Under the pieces are notes generated by a model that saw only the letters and a program-made list of their open reading frames with translations, was not told the origin of the DNA and made no database searches. Shown here one piece after another: positions 5,984-6,490 of a DNA stretch of 6,490 nt. Position numbers and translations under genes: made by a program. Each line of letters begins with the position of its first letter. Position 1 is the stretch's first letter. Source of the DNA: Candidatus Kaiserbacteria bacterium (lineage in GTDB: Bacteria; Patescibacteria; Paceibacteria; UBA9973; UBA2100); the NCBI GenBank assembly GCA_002401495.1, contig NVTG01000074.1:1-6490 (forward strand). Direction: 5' to 3'.

Positions 5984-6490
5984 GTGCAACTCCCGTTAGA
6001 TTAAGAGGTATCTTTATTATGATCTCAGTATAACGCCCCTCTTCAGATTCAATGAGAAAATCACCTTCGTGTTTTTGCGTCACAATATCGTTTGCCATAG
6101 AAAGGCCAAGCCCAGTTCCTTCATTCTTCTTTGTAGTGAAGAATGGAATCAAAACTTTTTCGATATGGCTCTTTGAAATGCCAATGCCGTTGTCTCGAAT
6201 TGCTAGCTCAGCCATATCATTTTTTTCAGACAAAGTTATGTTTAGAATGGGAATATAATCGTTTTCACTTGTAACATCACTCTTCTCTCGCATCGCATAG
6301 AAAGCATTTTCAAAAACATTGATGAAAACTCTAGCTAAATTTTTTCGATAGATCATAAATGGTGATAAGTTTTTAATTTTTTTATTGATCTGAACTTTAA
6401 ACGGCTTCGTAGCTCGCATTGCATGAAAGACCAGCTCAAGGTTTTCCGTAACAAGTTGGCCAACTTCAACTTCTTCCAACTCAGACTTGC
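5967..6490 (-). CDS. Sensor histidine kinase, C-terminal ATPase part, 5' end outside window
   Basis: The frame is open to the right edge, giving 173 visible residues; the TTG at 6479 is an internal leucine codon, not a start. The visible part is a HATPase_c (PF02518) domain: N box 'RVFINVFENAFYAMRE' with N61 for Mg-ATP, G1 box D99-N-G-I-G103, F box 'IPFFTTK' (114-120) and G2 box 'GTGLGLSMA' (124-132). All ATP-binding motifs are intact. The phosphoacceptor histidine (DHp/HisKA) and any sensor domain lie beyond the window, so signal, topology and class cannot be stated. The C-terminus ends a few residues after the ATPase fold. The stop codon lies inside the response regulator gene (17-base overlap), indicating a coupled kinase/regulator operon. 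Confidence 0.88.
   Translation of the reverse strand, partial: KSELEEVEVGQLVTENLELVFHAMRATKPFKVQINKKIKNLSPFMIYRKNLARVFINVFENAFYAMREKSDVTSENDYIPILNITLSEKNDMAELAIRDNGIGISKSHIEKVLIPFFTTKKNEGTGLGLSMANDIVTQKHEGDFLIESEEGRYTEIIIKIPLNLTGVAHEQVG
5990..5994 (-). promoter_or_regulatory. Shine-Dalgarno site fixing the response regulator start
   Basis: GGGAG on the minus strand lies six bases before the ATG at 5983 and directly abuts the alternative TTG at 5989, ruling the latter out. It sits within the last codons of the kinase gene. Confidence 0.7.

Noticed and set aside
6052..6258. Plus-strand open frame opposite the kinase ATPase domain
   Set aside because: It is antisense to conserved N, G1 and F boxes and shows no protein-family features.

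Overview
The window looks like chromosomal DNA of a Gram-negative bacterium, most plausibly from the Bdellovibrionota (Bdellovibrio/Bacteriovorax-like) or a nearby lineage. This rests on a protein with a TIGR02147/DUF4423-type N-terminus (a family known to be expanded in Bdellovibrio and Fibrobacter), moderate to low GC, and a membrane-anchored YfbK-like von Willebrand protein encoded beside an ECF sigma factor. It is an inference from protein style, since no rRNA or other marker is present. I saw no tRNA, rRNA, CRISPR array, insertion sequence or phage gene.

Layout. (1) Positions 1-808, plus strand: a DNA-binding protein of the TIGR02147/DUF4423 type whose start lies before the window, followed by a hairpin plus T-run terminator (841-867). 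(2) 963-2582, plus strand: an exported serine hydrolase of the beta-lactamase/penicillin-binding-protein superfamily with a C-terminal beta-rich domain. (3) A 100-base convergent gap holding one strong hairpin (2607-2638) that best serves as terminator for the minus-strand operon. (4) 2683-5323, minus strand: an ECF sigma factor followed, with an 11-base overlap, by a 707-residue single-pass membrane protein. That protein carries an anti-sigma-like cytoplasmic head and a YfbK-type VWA/MIDAS domain outside. (5) 5324-5584: the control region for that operon, with a sigma-70-like promoter carrying a 14-bp perfect palindrome over its -10 end, an array of A/T tracts, and an ECF-like promoter about 20 bases before the sigma start. 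(6) 5585-6490, minus strand: a single-domain response regulator overlapping the end of a histidine kinase that runs off the right edge.

How the parts may work together. The sigma/VWA pair reads as a cell-envelope signalling module. The VWA protein probably holds the sigma factor at the inner membrane and senses an extracytoplasmic ligand or protein partner through its metal site, and the sigma factor may drive its own operon from the ECF-like promoter. The kinase and CheY-like regulator form a separate two-component pair that needs a downstream partner because the regulator has no output domain. The sigma/VWA operon is visibly more GC-rich than its flanks. The most interesting part of the window is the sigma/VWA pair together with its layered promoter region.
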